A DNA stretch of 64,000 bases. Origin: an uncultured Bacilli bacterium (GTDB lineage Bacteria > Bacillota_I > Bacilli_A > RF39 > UBA660). A program made the translations under genes and the position numbers. Shown here one piece after another: positions 1-9,080 of the stretch. The stretch spans positions 1 to 64,000 of the forward strand of contig CAKOLI010000005.1 in assembly GCA_934096265.1 (NCBI GenBank), in the 5' to 3' direction. Below the pieces are notes generated by a model. That model saw nothing but the letters and a program-made list of their open reading frames with translations, had not been told where the DNA came from and made no database searches. The first letter of the stretch is position 1. Each line of letters opens with the position of its first letter.

Positions 1-79
1 ATTTTTTACCTCCAATTTTATTATAACAAAAAAATATAGACATGTTTTTTTGTGTCTACATTTATCTTACAACTTCACT

Positions 80-103
80 AAGCACTAAATGAAGTGCTTT
101 TTC
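80..103 (+). terminator. Rho-independent terminator of the gene upstream of the window
   Basis: A 7-bp stem (AAGCACT / AGTGCTT) with a 6-nt loop is followed by a T-run. It probably ends the gene left of the window. That gene is often secA upstream of prfB, but it is not visible here. Confidence 0.7.
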
Positions 104-123
104 TTTATATTTTAAACTATCTA

Positions 124-132
124 TGTTACAAT
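124..132 (+). promoter_or_regulatory. Extended -10 promoter element for prfB
   Basis: TGTTACAAT is an extended -10 (TGn + TACAAT) about 25 bases before the prfB start codon. There is no convincing -35. The same TGTTACAAT occurs before pgk and before the coiled-coil gene at 32871. Confidence 0.5.
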
Positions 133-156
133 ATATATAAATAAAGGAGAATGACT

Positions 157-1252
157 ATGGATATAAAAGAATATTTAAACAAATATAACGACATACAAAA
201 ACAAATAACAGATATAGGGAGGTCTCTTTGACTTAGATACCAAAAGAAAAGAAATAAACACCCTAGAAGAAAAAATAAATACAACATCTTTCTGGGATAA
301 CAAAGATACCACCAGTACCACGATAGAAAAACTATCCAACCTAAAAAGCACTGTAAACAAAATAGATACCATCTCAAAGAAAATACAAAACAACATAGAA
401 ACACTAAAATTATTAGAAAATTATAACGATGAAGAATTACTAAACATAATTAAAAATGATTATGACAAACTAAATAATGATATTAATAACATATCTTTAG
501 AAACATACTTATCTGGAAAATATGATAAACTAAACTGCATTATAGAAATTCATCCAGGAGCAGGAGGAACAGAAAGTTGTGATTGGGTAGCAATGCTAGC
601 AAGAATGTATCAAAAATACCTAACCAAAAACAACTATAGATATGAAATAACCGACAGTGAAATAAACGAACAAGCAGGCTATAAAAGCATCACAATATTA
701 GTAAAAAAAGAAAATGCATATGGCTATTTAAAAGGGGAAAATGGTATCCACCGTCTAGTTAGAATTAGCCCATTTGACAGTGGAGCAAGAAGACACACTT
801 CCTTTGCAGGAGTAACCGTAATCCCAGAATTAGAAAAAGATAACTACATCAACATTGACGAAAAAGATTTAAAAATAGACGTATATCGTAGCAGTGGAGC
901 AGGAGGACAACACGTAAATACTACTGACTCCGCTGTAAGAATCACTCATATTCCCACTAAAATAGTAGTAACATGTCAAAATGAAAGAAGCCAAATTCAA
1001 AACAAAGAAAAAGCTCTCATAATCTTAAAAAGTAAACTATACGCCCTAAAACAAGAAGAAAACACCAAAGAATTAAAAGAAATGAAACAAGATATTAACA
1101 TAAACTTTGGCTATGCAAAAAGAAGTTATGTAATGTGTCCATATACCCTTGTAAAAGATAACGATACTTCATATGAAACAAGCAATATAGACAAAGTATT
1201 AGATGGCGATTTAGACAACTTCATACAAGCTTATTTAAGGAAGGAAAGATAA
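157..1252 (+). CDS. prfB: Peptide chain release factor 2 (programmed +1 frameshift)
   Basis: RF2 terminates translation at UGA and UAA. The first 24 codons run from ATG 157 (AAAGGAG at 143-149) to an in-frame TGA at 229-231; reading resumes in the +1 frame at GAC 230 and continues to 1252. The combined product is about 364 residues, the normal RF2 length. It carries the stop-codon-reading SPF tripeptide near residue 204 and the peptidyl-hydrolysis GGQ motif near 249-251 (context SGAGGQHVN). The early FWDN segment is also typical of RF2. The gene follows a terminator and has its own extended -10, and the YitT gene starts 2 bases after it. An automatic caller would miss the first 24 codons or begin the gene at an internal ATG. 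Functional RF2 means UGA is a stop in this organism, unlike mycoplasmas. Confidence 0.96.
217..232 (+). promoter_or_regulatory. prfB programmed +1 frameshift signal
   Basis: An internal Shine-Dalgarno (GGGAGG, 217-222) sits 3 nt before the shifty CTT codon (226-228), which is followed by TGA and C (CTTTGAC). This is the classical RF2 autoregulatory arrangement: when RF2 is scarce, ribosomes slip from CTT to TTT and bypass the UGA. Confidence 0.95.
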
Positions 1253-1253
1253 T

Positions 1254-2147
1254 ATGTGGCTATTTAAAAAAAACAAATCAGTAACTGAAATAGTAAACGA
1301 AGTAAACAAAAAAGGACTAATCAAAAGATATATATACTTATTCTGTGCCTGCCTAATCGTCGCTTTTGCCTTTAATATGTTCTTCTTAAAGTATGGAATA
1401 GTATGTTTTGGTGTAAGTGGACTATCTATCGTCCTAAATGAATTTGGCGTCCCTCCATCACTATTTATCCTACTAGCAAACATAAGCCTATTAATATTAA
1501 GCTATTTTACTCTAGGTAAAGAAAAAACAAAAAACTCCGTAGTAGGCTCCATAATGTTTCCAATATGCGTATACCTAACCGAATTAATAACTAGGCACAT
1601 CAATATAGATGGAACTGAAATGATAGTAATAGCAATATTTGGTGCAGTCATCGCAGGACTTGGTTATGGTCTTGTATACAAAACAGGATTTACTACAGGT
1701 GGAACAGACATAATAAACCAAATAATATCAAAATACTCTAAAAAAAGCATAGGCTCCGCAATGCAAATAACAGATGGCCTAATCGTCTTATCTGGAAAAC
1801 TAGTATTCTCTTGGGAAATAGTAATGTATGGAATTATAGTATTATATATAATTAGCATCCTAACCGATAAAGTAATACTAGGTATCTCAAGAAGCAAAGC
1901 CTTCTACGTAATAACAGACCACCAAGAAGAAATAACAAAATTCTTACTATCTTTAATAAACAGTGGAGTAACCCTAATAAACGTAAAAGGAGGCTATTCC
2001 AAAGATAAAAAAACCTTAATCCTATGCGTAATACCAACAAGAAATTACTACATAGTAAAAGAAGGCCTAAAAACAATAGACAAAGATGTTTTCTTCCTAG
2101 CAACCGACGCATACGAAGTAGGTAGGAGAGAAAATTATGACAATTAA
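1254..2147 (+). CDS. YitT family membrane protein (first of a tandem pair)
   Basis: This 297-residue protein has a YitT-type (DUF161) membrane domain with about five or six hydrophobic segments over residues 20-200. The family signature FTTGGTDIINQIISKY lies around residues 142-157. A cytoplasmic DUF2179-like domain follows (VKGGYSKDKKTLILCVI, then the end DVFFLATDAYEVGR). It starts 2 bases after prfB behind AAGGAAAG and overlaps its paralog at 2137 by 11 bases, so the two are translationally coupled. YitT proteins are common in Firmicutes; their transport function is not settled. The family call is firm, the role unknown. Confidence 0.88.
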   Translation: MWLFKKNKSVTEIVNEVNKKGLIKRYIYLFCACLIVAFAFNMFFLKYGIVCFGVSGLSIVLNEFGVPPSLFILLANISLLILSYFTLGKEKTKNSVVGSIMFPICVYLTELITRHINIDGTEMIVIAIFGAVIAGLGYGLVYKTGFTTGGTDIINQIISKYSKKSIGSAMQITDGLIVLSGKLVFSWEIVMYGIIVLYIISILTDKVILGISRSKAFYVITDHQEEITKFLLSLINSGVTLINVKGGYSKDKKTLILCVIPTRNYYIVKEGLKTIDKDVFFLATDAYEVGRRENYDN

Positions 2148-3009
2148 TAACTCTAACTCTATTATAAAAACAATATCTAAAAAAAATTATCCTAAAAGAT
2201 TTTGCTATATGTTATTTGGTATGCTACTTTCCGCTATAAGCTTTAACGTATTCTTTAAGCCATATAATATCGTAACAGGAGGTACCAGTGGTATGTCTCT
2301 AATAGCAAGAGAATTATTTGAAATAGATACTTCTATCTTCATTACTATATCTGCCATAATCCTAATAATAGTTAGCTTAATATTCTTGGGTATAAAAACC
2401 ACTCTTGCTACACTAGCAGGAGCAATCACATACCCCCTATTTATAGAATTAACTACCCCCTTAACAAATATCATCAATATAGAAACAAACAGCATCTTTC
2501 TAATATCCATCTTTGGAGGTGTAATCGGAGGCTTTGCCTCAGGAATAGTTTTAAAAAATGGCTTTTCAATGGGGGGTACTCAAATAATTATCCAAATAAT
2601 GACTAAATACTTAAAAATATCTATAGGAACCTCTAGCTTAATACTAAATACTCTAATAATAATAGGAGCAAGCCTAGTATTTGGTATCCCCAAATCATTA
2701 TGTGCAATTATCTCATTATACATAGCAAGCAAAGTAACAGACCGTGTAATATTAGGTACATCAGATAAAAAAGTATTCTACATCATAACAAAAAAAGACG
2801 CCCAAATAAAAGAATACATAATTAACAACCTATCTCATAGCATATCAGAGATAGACGCTATAGGAGGATATACAAACAAAAAGAAAAAAATGCTAATGTG
2901 TACCATACCCACTAATGAATATTACATGTTAAAAGATGTTATATTAAAAATAGATGAAGATGCCTTCTTCTTAATCTTAGATACTTACGAAGTAGTAGGA
3001 GGATCATAA
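2137..3009 (+). CDS. YitT family membrane protein (second of a tandem pair)
   Basis: This 290-residue paralog of the preceding gene has the same layout: multi-pass N-terminal half with FSMGGTQIIIQIMTKY matching FTTGGTDIINQIISKY of the first copy, then the DUF2179-like tail with AIGGYTNKKKKMLMCTI and the end DAFFLILDTYEVVG. The start is ATG 2137 behind AGGAGAG inside the end of the first gene. The pair looks like a local duplication that has diverged, and the two products could form a hetero-oligomer (inference). The substrate is unknown. Confidence 0.88.
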   Translation: MTINNSNSIIKTISKKNYPKRFCYMLFGMLLSAISFNVFFKPYNIVTGGTSGMSLIARELFEIDTSIFITISAIILIIVSLIFLGIKTTLATLAGAITYPLFIELTTPLTNIINIETNSIFLISIFGGVIGGFASGIVLKNGFSMGGTQIIIQIMTKYLKISIGTSSLILNTLIIIGASLVFGIPKSLCAIISLYIASKVTDRVILGTSDKKVFYIITKKDAQIKEYIINNLSHSISEIDAIGGYTNKKKKMLMCTIPTNEYYMLKDVILKIDEDAFFLILDTYEVVGGS

Positions 3010-3115
3010 AACTAAAATATTTGTCTAATTTACTTACAAATTATGACATTTATTTTTTTATACTATCTTTTCAATTTCAAATATGATATAATTAAAACAA
3101 GAAGGTGGTGATATT

Positions 3116-3811
3116 GTGGATTTGATAAGAGTAACTGATGTCCAAAAGACATATAAAAATGGAGTTGTAGCCTTATATGACTTCAGTGTCAGTGTATCCA
3201 AAGGAGACTTTGTCTTTGTGATTGGAGCATCAGGATCAGGCAAAAGCACTTTTATCAAAATGCTATATAGAGAAGAAAAACCAGACAAAGGAGAAATAAT
3301 CATTGGTGGTATCAATGTTGCTAAACTAAAAAATAGAAAAGTATATAAATTAAGAAGAAAATTAGGAGTAGTATTCCAAGATTATAAACTATTACCTAAA
3401 CTAACCGTTTATGAAAATGTTGCCTATGCATTAGAAGTATTTGCTATAGATAAAAAAATAATACACAAACAAGTCATGAAAGTTTTAAACCTAGTAGGAT
3501 TAAAAGGAAAATTAAGACAATATCCAGACCAACTATCAGGTGGAGAACAACAAAGAGTTGCTATAGCAAGAGCAATTGTTAATGAGCCTAAATTACTAAT
3601 ATGTGACGAACCAACAGGTAACCTAGACCCACATACAAGTATGGAAATAATGAAAGTATTAGACGAAATAAACAAACTAGGCACAACAATCATCATGGCG
3701 ACGCATGATAAAGAAATAGTTAATAAAATGAAAAAAAGAGTACTATATATAGAAGAAGGCAAATTAATTAAAGATTATGAGAAAGGAACCTATTATGATG
3801 AGGCTATTTAG
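3116..3811 (+). CDS. ftsE: Cell division ATP-binding protein FtsE
   Basis: The 231-residue ABC ATPase has Walker A GASGSGKST (about residues 36-44), signature LSGGEQQR (about 142) and Walker B LLICDEPTGNLD. With FtsX it forms the membrane complex that activates peptidoglycan hydrolases in Gram-positive bacteria. The start is GTG 3116, 6 nt behind a good AAGGTGGTG site, so this is a non-ATG start. ftsX begins inside its 3' end. The sequence DYKLLPKLTVYENVAYALEV after the Q-loop is typical of FtsE. The call is secure because of the adjacent ftsX. Confidence 0.95.
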   Translation: MDLIRVTDVQKTYKNGVVALYDFSVSVSKGDFVFVIGASGSGKSTFIKMLYREEKPDKGEIIIGGINVAKLKNRKVYKLRRKLGVVFQDYKLLPKLTVYENVAYALEVFAIDKKIIHKQVMKVLNLVGLKGKLRQYPDQLSGGEQQRVAIARAIVNEPKLLICDEPTGNLDPHTSMEIMKVLDEINKLGTTIIMATHDKEIVNKMKKRVLYIEEGKLIKDYEKGTYYDEAI

Positions 3812-4700
3812 AAGAATTAACCGTGATTTTCGTGATGCTTTAAGAAGCGTTATCCGTAATTTTAGCCTATCTATAGCCTCTATATCATGTATAACTATAA
3901 CTCTAATCGTAGTATCACTATCTATGGTACTATCACTAAATGTAGAAAACTTTACAGAATCAATCAGGAAAGACGTAACCGTAGTAATATTTTTAAATAA
4001 TAAAGTCACCAAAGAAGAAACAAAACAAATAGAAAAACAAATCTATGACACCAAAAACGTATCTTCACTAAGCTTCAAAACTAAAGAACAAACTGCTAGT
4101 GAGTTTGGTAAAGAAAACCCTGCCTTTGAATCAATCGTAAACAGCTGGGAAAATGGAGAAAATCCACTTCTTGATAGCTTTATGCTAAAAGTGGACAATA
4201 TCGAAAAAATAGAAGATACAGTAGACCAAATAAGAAAAATAGAGGGCGTTAACAGCATAAACTATGGAGAAGAAATCGTAAGACAATTAATCGTAGTATT
4301 TAAAGTTATAGAAAAATCCTCCATCTGGGCAGTCGTAGCCTTAGTCCTAGTTACTTCCTTCTTAATATCTAACACTATTAAATTAACAATATATTCAAGA
4401 AAAACAGAAATAGAAATTATGCGTCTAGTTGGAGCTTCTAACAGTGCTATTAAAATGCCATTTGTAATAGAAGGCCTATTCTTAGGAATAATTGGAGCTA
4501 TTCTCCCTATTGGCCTAACTATATATGGTTACATAGCCCTATATGATTTCTTTGATGGTAAAATGTTTGGTTCACCATTAGCAAAACTAATTACCCCATC
4601 ACCATTTGTCTACCAATCATCTCTACTACTATTACTAATAGGTATCCTAGTAGGTATGTTTGGAAGCTATAGAGCAGTAAGAAAATACTTAAAAATATAA
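3795..4700 (+). CDS. ftsX: Cell division permease-like protein FtsX
   Basis: This is the membrane partner of FtsE, with four predicted transmembrane segments: one near residues 20-45 and three in the C-terminal third. A large extracellular loop lies between TM1 and TM2. SRKTEIEIMRLVGAS is the conserved cytoplasmic FtsX motif. I place the start at ATG 3795, behind GAAAGGAA (3781-3788), rather than the in-frame ATG 3777, which has no suitable binding site. It overlaps ftsE by 17 bases. A strong terminator follows the stop codon directly. Confidence 0.94.
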   Translation: MMRLFRRINRDFRDALRSVIRNFSLSIASISCITITLIVVSLSMVLSLNVENFTESIRKDVTVVIFLNNKVTKEETKQIEKQIYDTKNVSSLSFKTKEQTASEFGKENPAFESIVNSWENGENPLLDSFMLKVDNIEKIEDTVDQIRKIEGVNSINYGEEIVRQLIVVFKVIEKSSIWAVVALVLVTSFLISNTIKLTIYSRKTEIEIMRLVGASNSAIKMPFVIEGLFLGIIGAILPIGLTIYGYIALYDFFDGKMFGSPLAKLITPSPFVYQSSLLLLLIGILVGMFGSYRAVRKYLKI

Positions 4701-4730
4701 TACTTGTTACTAACAGTAATGAGTATTTTT
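4700..4730 (+). terminator. Terminator after ftsX
   Basis: The stem ATACTTGTTACT / AGTAATGAGTAT (with an internal G·T pair) closes a 3-nt loop and runs into T5. It starts at the ftsX stop codon. Confidence 0.85.
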
Positions 4731-4791
4731 AATATATTTTACATATATTAATAACAAAATTGTCATATTATACATTTTTTTTATTAATTTG

Positions 4792-4800
4792 TGTTACAAT
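4792..4800 (+). promoter_or_regulatory. Extended -10 promoter of the pgk operon
   Basis: TGTTACAAT (TGn + TACAAT) lies 31 bases before the TTG start of pgk, in the gap between the ftsX terminator and pgk. No good -35 is visible at 17 bp. Confidence 0.55.
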
Positions 4801-4830
4801 TATTATATATACTAGAAAGAAGGGTAACTA

Positions 4831-5988
4831 TTGAAAACAATAAAAGATTATGATTTAAATAATAAAAAAGTAATTATTAGATGTGACTTTAATGTTCCTA
4901 TTCAAAGTGGAGTCATCACTGATGATACTAGAATAAAAGAAAGCCTTCCCACTATTAAATACGCAGTAGATAATAATGCTAAGGTAATATTACTATCTCA
5001 TCTAGGCAGAATAAAAGAAGAAAAAGATAAACAAAATAATAGCCTATTACCAGTCAAAGAAAGATTAAGCCAACTTCTAGGTATGGAAGTAATCTTTTCT
5101 AAATATACTCATGGAGATACTCTAAATAATTTAGTCCTAGCTTTAAAACCTAAAGACATCTTATTAGTAGAAAATACAAGATATGAAGATTTAGATAACA
5201 AAAAAGAAAGCACATGTAATGATGAACTATCTAAATACTGGGCTTCTTTAGGAGATATATTTATAAATGACGCCTATGGCACCCTACATAGAGCACATGC
5301 CTCAAATGTAGGAATAGCTAAATACTTACCATCAGGAATAGGATTCTTAGTAGAAAATGAACTAACTAAAATAAACGACTTCCTAAAAGAAGATACTCAT
5401 CCCTATATCCTTATTATGGGAGGTAAAAAAGTATCAGACAAAATAACCCTAATCGAAAACCTAATAAACAAATGTGATAAATTATTAATAGGAGGAGCTA
5501 TGGCTTTTACCTTCTTAAATACCCTTGGATATGACACAAAAGATAATATTGTTGACAAAGAAAATTTAACATTCTGTAAAAATATCTTAAATAAATATCC
5601 TAGTAATATTATTCTGCCAGTAGATTTTATAAATGAAAAAGGAGAAAATATTCCATTAAATAGACTAAATAAAGAAATAGCCCTAGACATTGGTGCTTCT
5701 ACTGTAGAACTATTCCAAAAAGAATTATCTAACGCTAAAAGAGTAATTATAAATGGTCCAATGGGAATGTTTGAAGATAAAAGATATCAAAACGGTACCA
5801 AAAAACTATATACCTATCTATATGAAAATAACATAAAAACATTAATAGGAGGAGGCGATACCGCCGCTTCTGCAAACATATTAGGATTTAAAGATAAGTT
5901 TTACCACATATCAACAGGAGGAGGCGCGACATTAGAATACCTAGAAGGCAAACCACTAGAAGGATTAAATGTCATAAGTCATGAATAA
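4831..5988 (+). CDS. pgk: Phosphoglycerate kinase
   Basis: It converts 1,3-bisphosphoglycerate and ADP to 3-phosphoglycerate and ATP in glycolysis (cytosolic). The protein is 385 residues, close to the usual 390-400. The N-terminus has the signature VIIRCDFNVPI with substrate-binding arginines; LSHLGR, the basic-patch segment DAYGTLHRAHASN, INGPMGMFE and the C-terminal nucleotide loop GGGDTAASA plus STGGGATLEYLEGK are all present. The start is TTG 4831 behind AAGAAGGG; the protein begins MKTIKDYDL, normal for PGK. It heads an operon with overlapping genes through tpiA. Confidence 0.97.
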   Translation: MKTIKDYDLNNKKVIIRCDFNVPIQSGVITDDTRIKESLPTIKYAVDNNAKVILLSHLGRIKEEKDKQNNSLLPVKERLSQLLGMEVIFSKYTHGDTLNNLVLALKPKDILLVENTRYEDLDNKKESTCNDELSKYWASLGDIFINDAYGTLHRAHASNVGIAKYLPSGIGFLVENELTKINDFLKEDTHPYILIMGGKKVSDKITLIENLINKCDKLLIGGAMAFTFLNTLGYDTKDNIVDKENLTFCKNILNKYPSNIILPVDFINEKGENIPLNRLNKEIALDIGASTVELFQKELSNAKRVIINGPMGMFEDKRYQNGTKKLYTYLYENNIKTLIGGGDTAASANILGFKDKFYHISTGGGATLEYLEGKPLEGLNVISHE

Positions 5989-7015
5989 CAATAAAAGTAA
6001 ATTTAAAATAGTACTAAATATCCTATTTCTATTCCTGATAGTCGCAGCCGTCCTATATTTCACATTAAAAGATAACTTTAACGAAGTAATGAACGAGGTA
6101 TTAAAACTAAATCCTATCTTTCTAATAATAGGCATAATCTTAGTATTCTTATACCGCTACTTTATAGGCATCGCACTACATAAATTAACAATAATAAACA
6201 CAGGCTCAAATAAACTACCCAAACTAAGTGCCTTCAAACTCAGCATGGCGACGATGTTCTTTAATGGAATTACCCCCTTTGCAACAGGTGGTCAACCAAT
6301 GCAAGTTTATTACTTCAAAAAAGAAAACGTCCCCATCACTCAATCAACTAACATTATCTTACAAAACTCTATATTATATCAAATAGCCCTAATGTTAATG
6401 GGAATATTTGCAATAATATGTAACAAAACATTAAATATCTTTCCCAACAATGACGTACTAAAACACCTAGTAACAGTAGGCTTTATCATAAATGGATTAG
6501 TATGTGCTTTTCTATTACTAATAACTTTTGGTAAAAAATTTAGTAAATTTCTTCTAAATAAATGCCTAACCTTTCTAGCTAAAATTAAGATAGTTAAAAA
6601 CTATGAAGAAAAAAGAAAGTCATTAGATGAATACATAACTAAATTCTATGAAAGTGGTAAAATACTTCTAAAAGATAAAAAATCTATCATCAAAATAATT
6701 ATTTATAATATACTAGCATTAACATCTCTATATATTATTCCTATTGTTATTATATATGGTATGAATGATTACACTAGTATAAATCCCCTTGAGACAATTG
6801 TATCATCTGCATATGTAATGGTAATGGGCTCATTTGTTCCAACTCCAGGAGGAACAGGAGGATTAGAATACGGATTTTTAAATTTCTTTGGATATTTTAT
6901 AACAGGCACTAACTTAACAGCAACAATGTTTATATGGAGAAGCATAAGCTACTACATAGGCATGATATTTGGAGGAATATCAGTAGCCTTATATGAAGGG
7001 AGAAAAAAGAAATGA
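5981..7015 (+). CDS. LPG-synthase-TM / YbhN-type flippase-like integral membrane protein
   Basis: This 344-residue protein has seven or eight hydrophobic segments and matches the lysylphosphatidylglycerol-synthase transmembrane domain family (UPF0104): FNGITPFATGGQPMQVYY near residue 95 and GSFVPTPGGTGGLEYGF near 285 are its hallmark glycine-rich motifs. The aminoacyl-transferase domain of MprF is absent, so it is the stand-alone flippase-like form. It overlaps pgk by 8 bases and the downstream glycosyltransferase by 4. That pairing suggests a role in glycolipid translocation or synthesis (inference). Confidence 0.82.
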   Translation: MNNNKSKFKIVLNILFLFLIVAAVLYFTLKDNFNEVMNEVLKLNPIFLIIGIILVFLYRYFIGIALHKLTIINTGSNKLPKLSAFKLSMATMFFNGITPFATGGQPMQVYYFKKENVPITQSTNIILQNSILYQIALMLMGIFAIICNKTLNIFPNNDVLKHLVTVGFIINGLVCAFLLLITFGKKFSKFLLNKCLTFLAKIKIVKNYEEKRKSLDEYITKFYESGKILLKDKKSIIKIIIYNILALTSLYIIPIVIIYGMNDYTSINPLETIVSSAYVMVMGSFVPTPGGTGGLEYGFLNFFGYFITGTNLTATMFIWRSISYYIGMIFGGISVALYEGRKKK

Positions 7016-8250
7016 GAGTAGGAATATTCACTGATACATACCCACCATTCATAAATGGTGTATCCACAAGCGTAGTAATGCTAAAAAGATCATTAGAACG
7101 CTTAGGACACGAAGTCTATATCGTAACAGTAAATAATGAAAACATGAAATACAAATATGAAGAAGACGAAAAAGTGCTAAGAATACCAGGATTACCAACA
7201 GGAATATATGACTACCGCCTAACAGGTATTTATCCCATTACAGCATTAAACAAAATAAAAAAATGGAACCTAGACATAATTCACTCCCAAACAGAATTTG
7301 GTGTAGGAACATTTGCAAGAATAATATCCAAACAATTAGGTATCCCATTAGTACACACCTATCATACTATGTATGAAGACTATGTCCACTATATAACCAA
7401 AGGATACTTCAATGGAGCAAGCAAAAAAATAGTAGAATATTTAACTCTATTCTACTGTGATAAAACCATCTCTGAACTAATTGTTCCTACCAAAAAAGCA
7501 TACGAACTATTCAAACAAAAATACCGTGTTAACAGAAACGTCTACATCGTTCCAACAGGTATCGAAGTAGAAAGATTCTATTCTGAAAACAACCCTAACT
7601 TTAACCTTACAAAAAAAAGAAAAAGCTTAGGATTATCTAAAGATGATTTTGTTATCCTCTTTGTAGGACGTATAGGAAAAGAAAAGAATATTGATCTATT
7701 ATTAGAAAGCATGCCATATCTTATTAAAGAAGGAAGCCATAAAATTAAACTCCTAATCGTAGGAGATGGTCCCGATATTGAAGAATATAAAAACTACGTA
7801 TCAACTAATAAACTAACTAAAAATGTTATCTTTACAGGCAAAGTCCCTTGGGAAGATATCCCATCATACTATTTATCCGCTAACATCTTTGCAACAGCAT
7901 CCGTTACTGAAACACAAGGACTTACCGTAATCGAAGCCCTAGGAGCATCCCTTCCTGTCGTATGTATAAATGATGAAAGCTTTAACGAAACAATTATCAA
8001 CAACCTAAATGGTAAAATATTTGAAACAAAAGAAGAATACCAAAAAGCAATCCTAGAACTATACAAAGACCATCATTTACTAAAAAGATTATCCAACCAA
8101 GCAAAAATATCAGCTCAAACCCATTCATCAAGATACTTTGCATCTCAAGTGCTAGAAGTATATAACATCGCTATAAAAAACTACAAAAAATTAAGAATTC
8201 CCCTAATAGATAAAATCAAAGAAATATTTAAAGGTACTAAAAATGAATAA
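7012..8250 (+). CDS. GT4 family glycosyltransferase, probably acting on diacylglycerol
   Basis: This 412-residue GT-B enzyme begins MRVGIFTDTYPPFINGVSTS, the signature of GT4 1,2-diacylglycerol 3-glucosyltransferases and related lipid glycosyltransferases. TYHTMYEDYVHYI follows around residue 120; the C-terminal Rossmann domain has VGRIGKEKNIDLLLES and the nucleotide-binding segment ASVTETQGLTVIEALGASLPVV with the E-x7-E pattern. The C-terminal tail is basic, as in monotopic membrane-surface enzymes. It sits in an ATGA overlap with the flippase-like gene. Likely product is a glucosyl-diacylglycerol anchor or membrane glycolipid; the sugar and acceptor cannot be read from sequence. Confidence 0.83.
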   Translation: MRVGIFTDTYPPFINGVSTSVVMLKRSLERLGHEVYIVTVNNENMKYKYEEDEKVLRIPGLPTGIYDYRLTGIYPITALNKIKKWNLDIIHSQTEFGVGTFARIISKQLGIPLVHTYHTMYEDYVHYITKGYFNGASKKIVEYLTLFYCDKTISELIVPTKKAYELFKQKYRVNRNVYIVPTGIEVERFYSENNPNFNLTKKRKSLGLSKDDFVILFVGRIGKEKNIDLLLESMPYLIKEGSHKIKLLIVGDGPDIEEYKNYVSTNKLTKNVIFTGKVPWEDIPSYYLSANIFATASVTETQGLTVIEALGASLPVVCINDESFNETIINNLNGKIFETKEEYQKAILELYKDHHLLKRLSNQAKISAQTHSSRYFASQVLEVYNIAIKNYKKLRIPLIDKIKEIFKGTKNE

Positions 8251-8950
8251 ACTGTATATTCTAAATCACAAAATGAATCTAACTAAAGATAACATAGATA
8301 CTTATATAAAGAAAATTAATAAACTTTCCACAACAAACCATATAATCATATGCCCATCAAGTATTTATCTAAATGACTTTAAATTAAACACAAACTATGA
8401 CATATCATCGCAAAACATATACTATATGGATGAAGGCTCATACACAGGAGAAATATCTGCTAAACAACTAAACAGCCTAAATATCAAATATACCCTAGTA
8501 GGCCACTTTGAAAGAAGAATAATATTTAACGAAACAGAAGAAATCATAAATAAAAAAATCTCATCCTGCATAAGAAACAATATTATTCCAATATTATGTA
8601 TAGGTGAATATGAAGAACTAGATACTTACAATAAAACTATATCAGTTCTATCTTCTCAGTTAAATAATGCTCTAAAAAATAATAACATAAAAGAAATAAT
8701 AATAGCCTATGAACCAGCTTGGTCAATCGGAACAGGCAAAATTCCTAACAAAGATATTCTAAGTAAAATAATAAAATATATATATGACTATTTAAATGAT
8801 AACTATCATATCAAATTTAATATCGTTTATGGGGGAAGTATTACTAAAGAAAACATAAGTGATATAATTAGTATATCTAACATAGACGGAGTTCTATTAG
8901 GAACCATCTCACTAGATATAGATAGCTTAAAAACAATTATAAATAATTAA
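8243..8950 (+). CDS. tpiA: Triosephosphate isomerase with an altered His-loop
   Basis: It interconverts dihydroxyacetone phosphate and glyceraldehyde 3-phosphate. The protein is 235 residues, slightly short for the family (about 250). Catalytic residues are visible: Lys10 (NHKMN), His88 (VGHFERR) and Glu157 (AYEPAWSIGTG, flexible loop 6 follows). The C-terminal phosphate-binding YGGSI and LLGTISL are present. Odd points are Phe in place of the conserved Ser after the catalytic His (normally GHSERR) and NHKMN instead of NWKMN. It overlaps the glycosyltransferase by 8 bases and ends the pgk operon. Confidence 0.93.
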   Translation: MNKLYILNHKMNLTKDNIDTYIKKINKLSTTNHIIICPSSIYLNDFKLNTNYDISSQNIYYMDEGSYTGEISAKQLNSLNIKYTLVGHFERRIIFNETEEIINKKISSCIRNNIIPILCIGEYEELDTYNKTISVLSSQLNNALKNNNIKEIIIAYEPAWSIGTGKIPNKDILSKIIKYIYDYLNDNYHIKFNIVYGGSITKENISDIISISNIDGVLLGTISLDIDSLKTIINN

Positions 8951-8954
8951 AGAT

Positions 8955-8985
8955 AGAGAAGTAATGAACATTTATTTCTCTTTTA
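8955..8985 (+). terminator. Terminator after tpiA
   Basis: AGAGAA...TTTCTCT forms an imperfect stem extended by TAATG/CATTTA pairs, followed by TTTTA. It closes the pgk-tpiA operon. Confidence 0.65.
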
Positions 8986-8995
8986 TTTATCTGTA

Positions 8996-9002
8996 TTCGA
9001 CA
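8996..9002 (+). promoter_or_regulatory. Spo0A box upstream of spo0A
   Basis: TTCGACA is the exact reverse complement of the core Spo0A box TGTCGAA. It is followed by AAAC and by a second, imperfect copy (TTGTCAAAA) 6 bases on. It lies 79 bases before the spo0A start, which suggests autoregulation. Confidence 0.65.
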
Positions 9003-9080
9003 AAACTTGTCAAAATTCACTCTTGAATAAATAAGGTAAAAAAAATATAATTATATTATAATAAAAAGGAGATAGAAAAA

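Noticed and set aside
1852..2112. Leu-rich 86-residue minus-strand ORF
   Set aside because: Antisense shadow of the YitT gene caused by A-rich codons.
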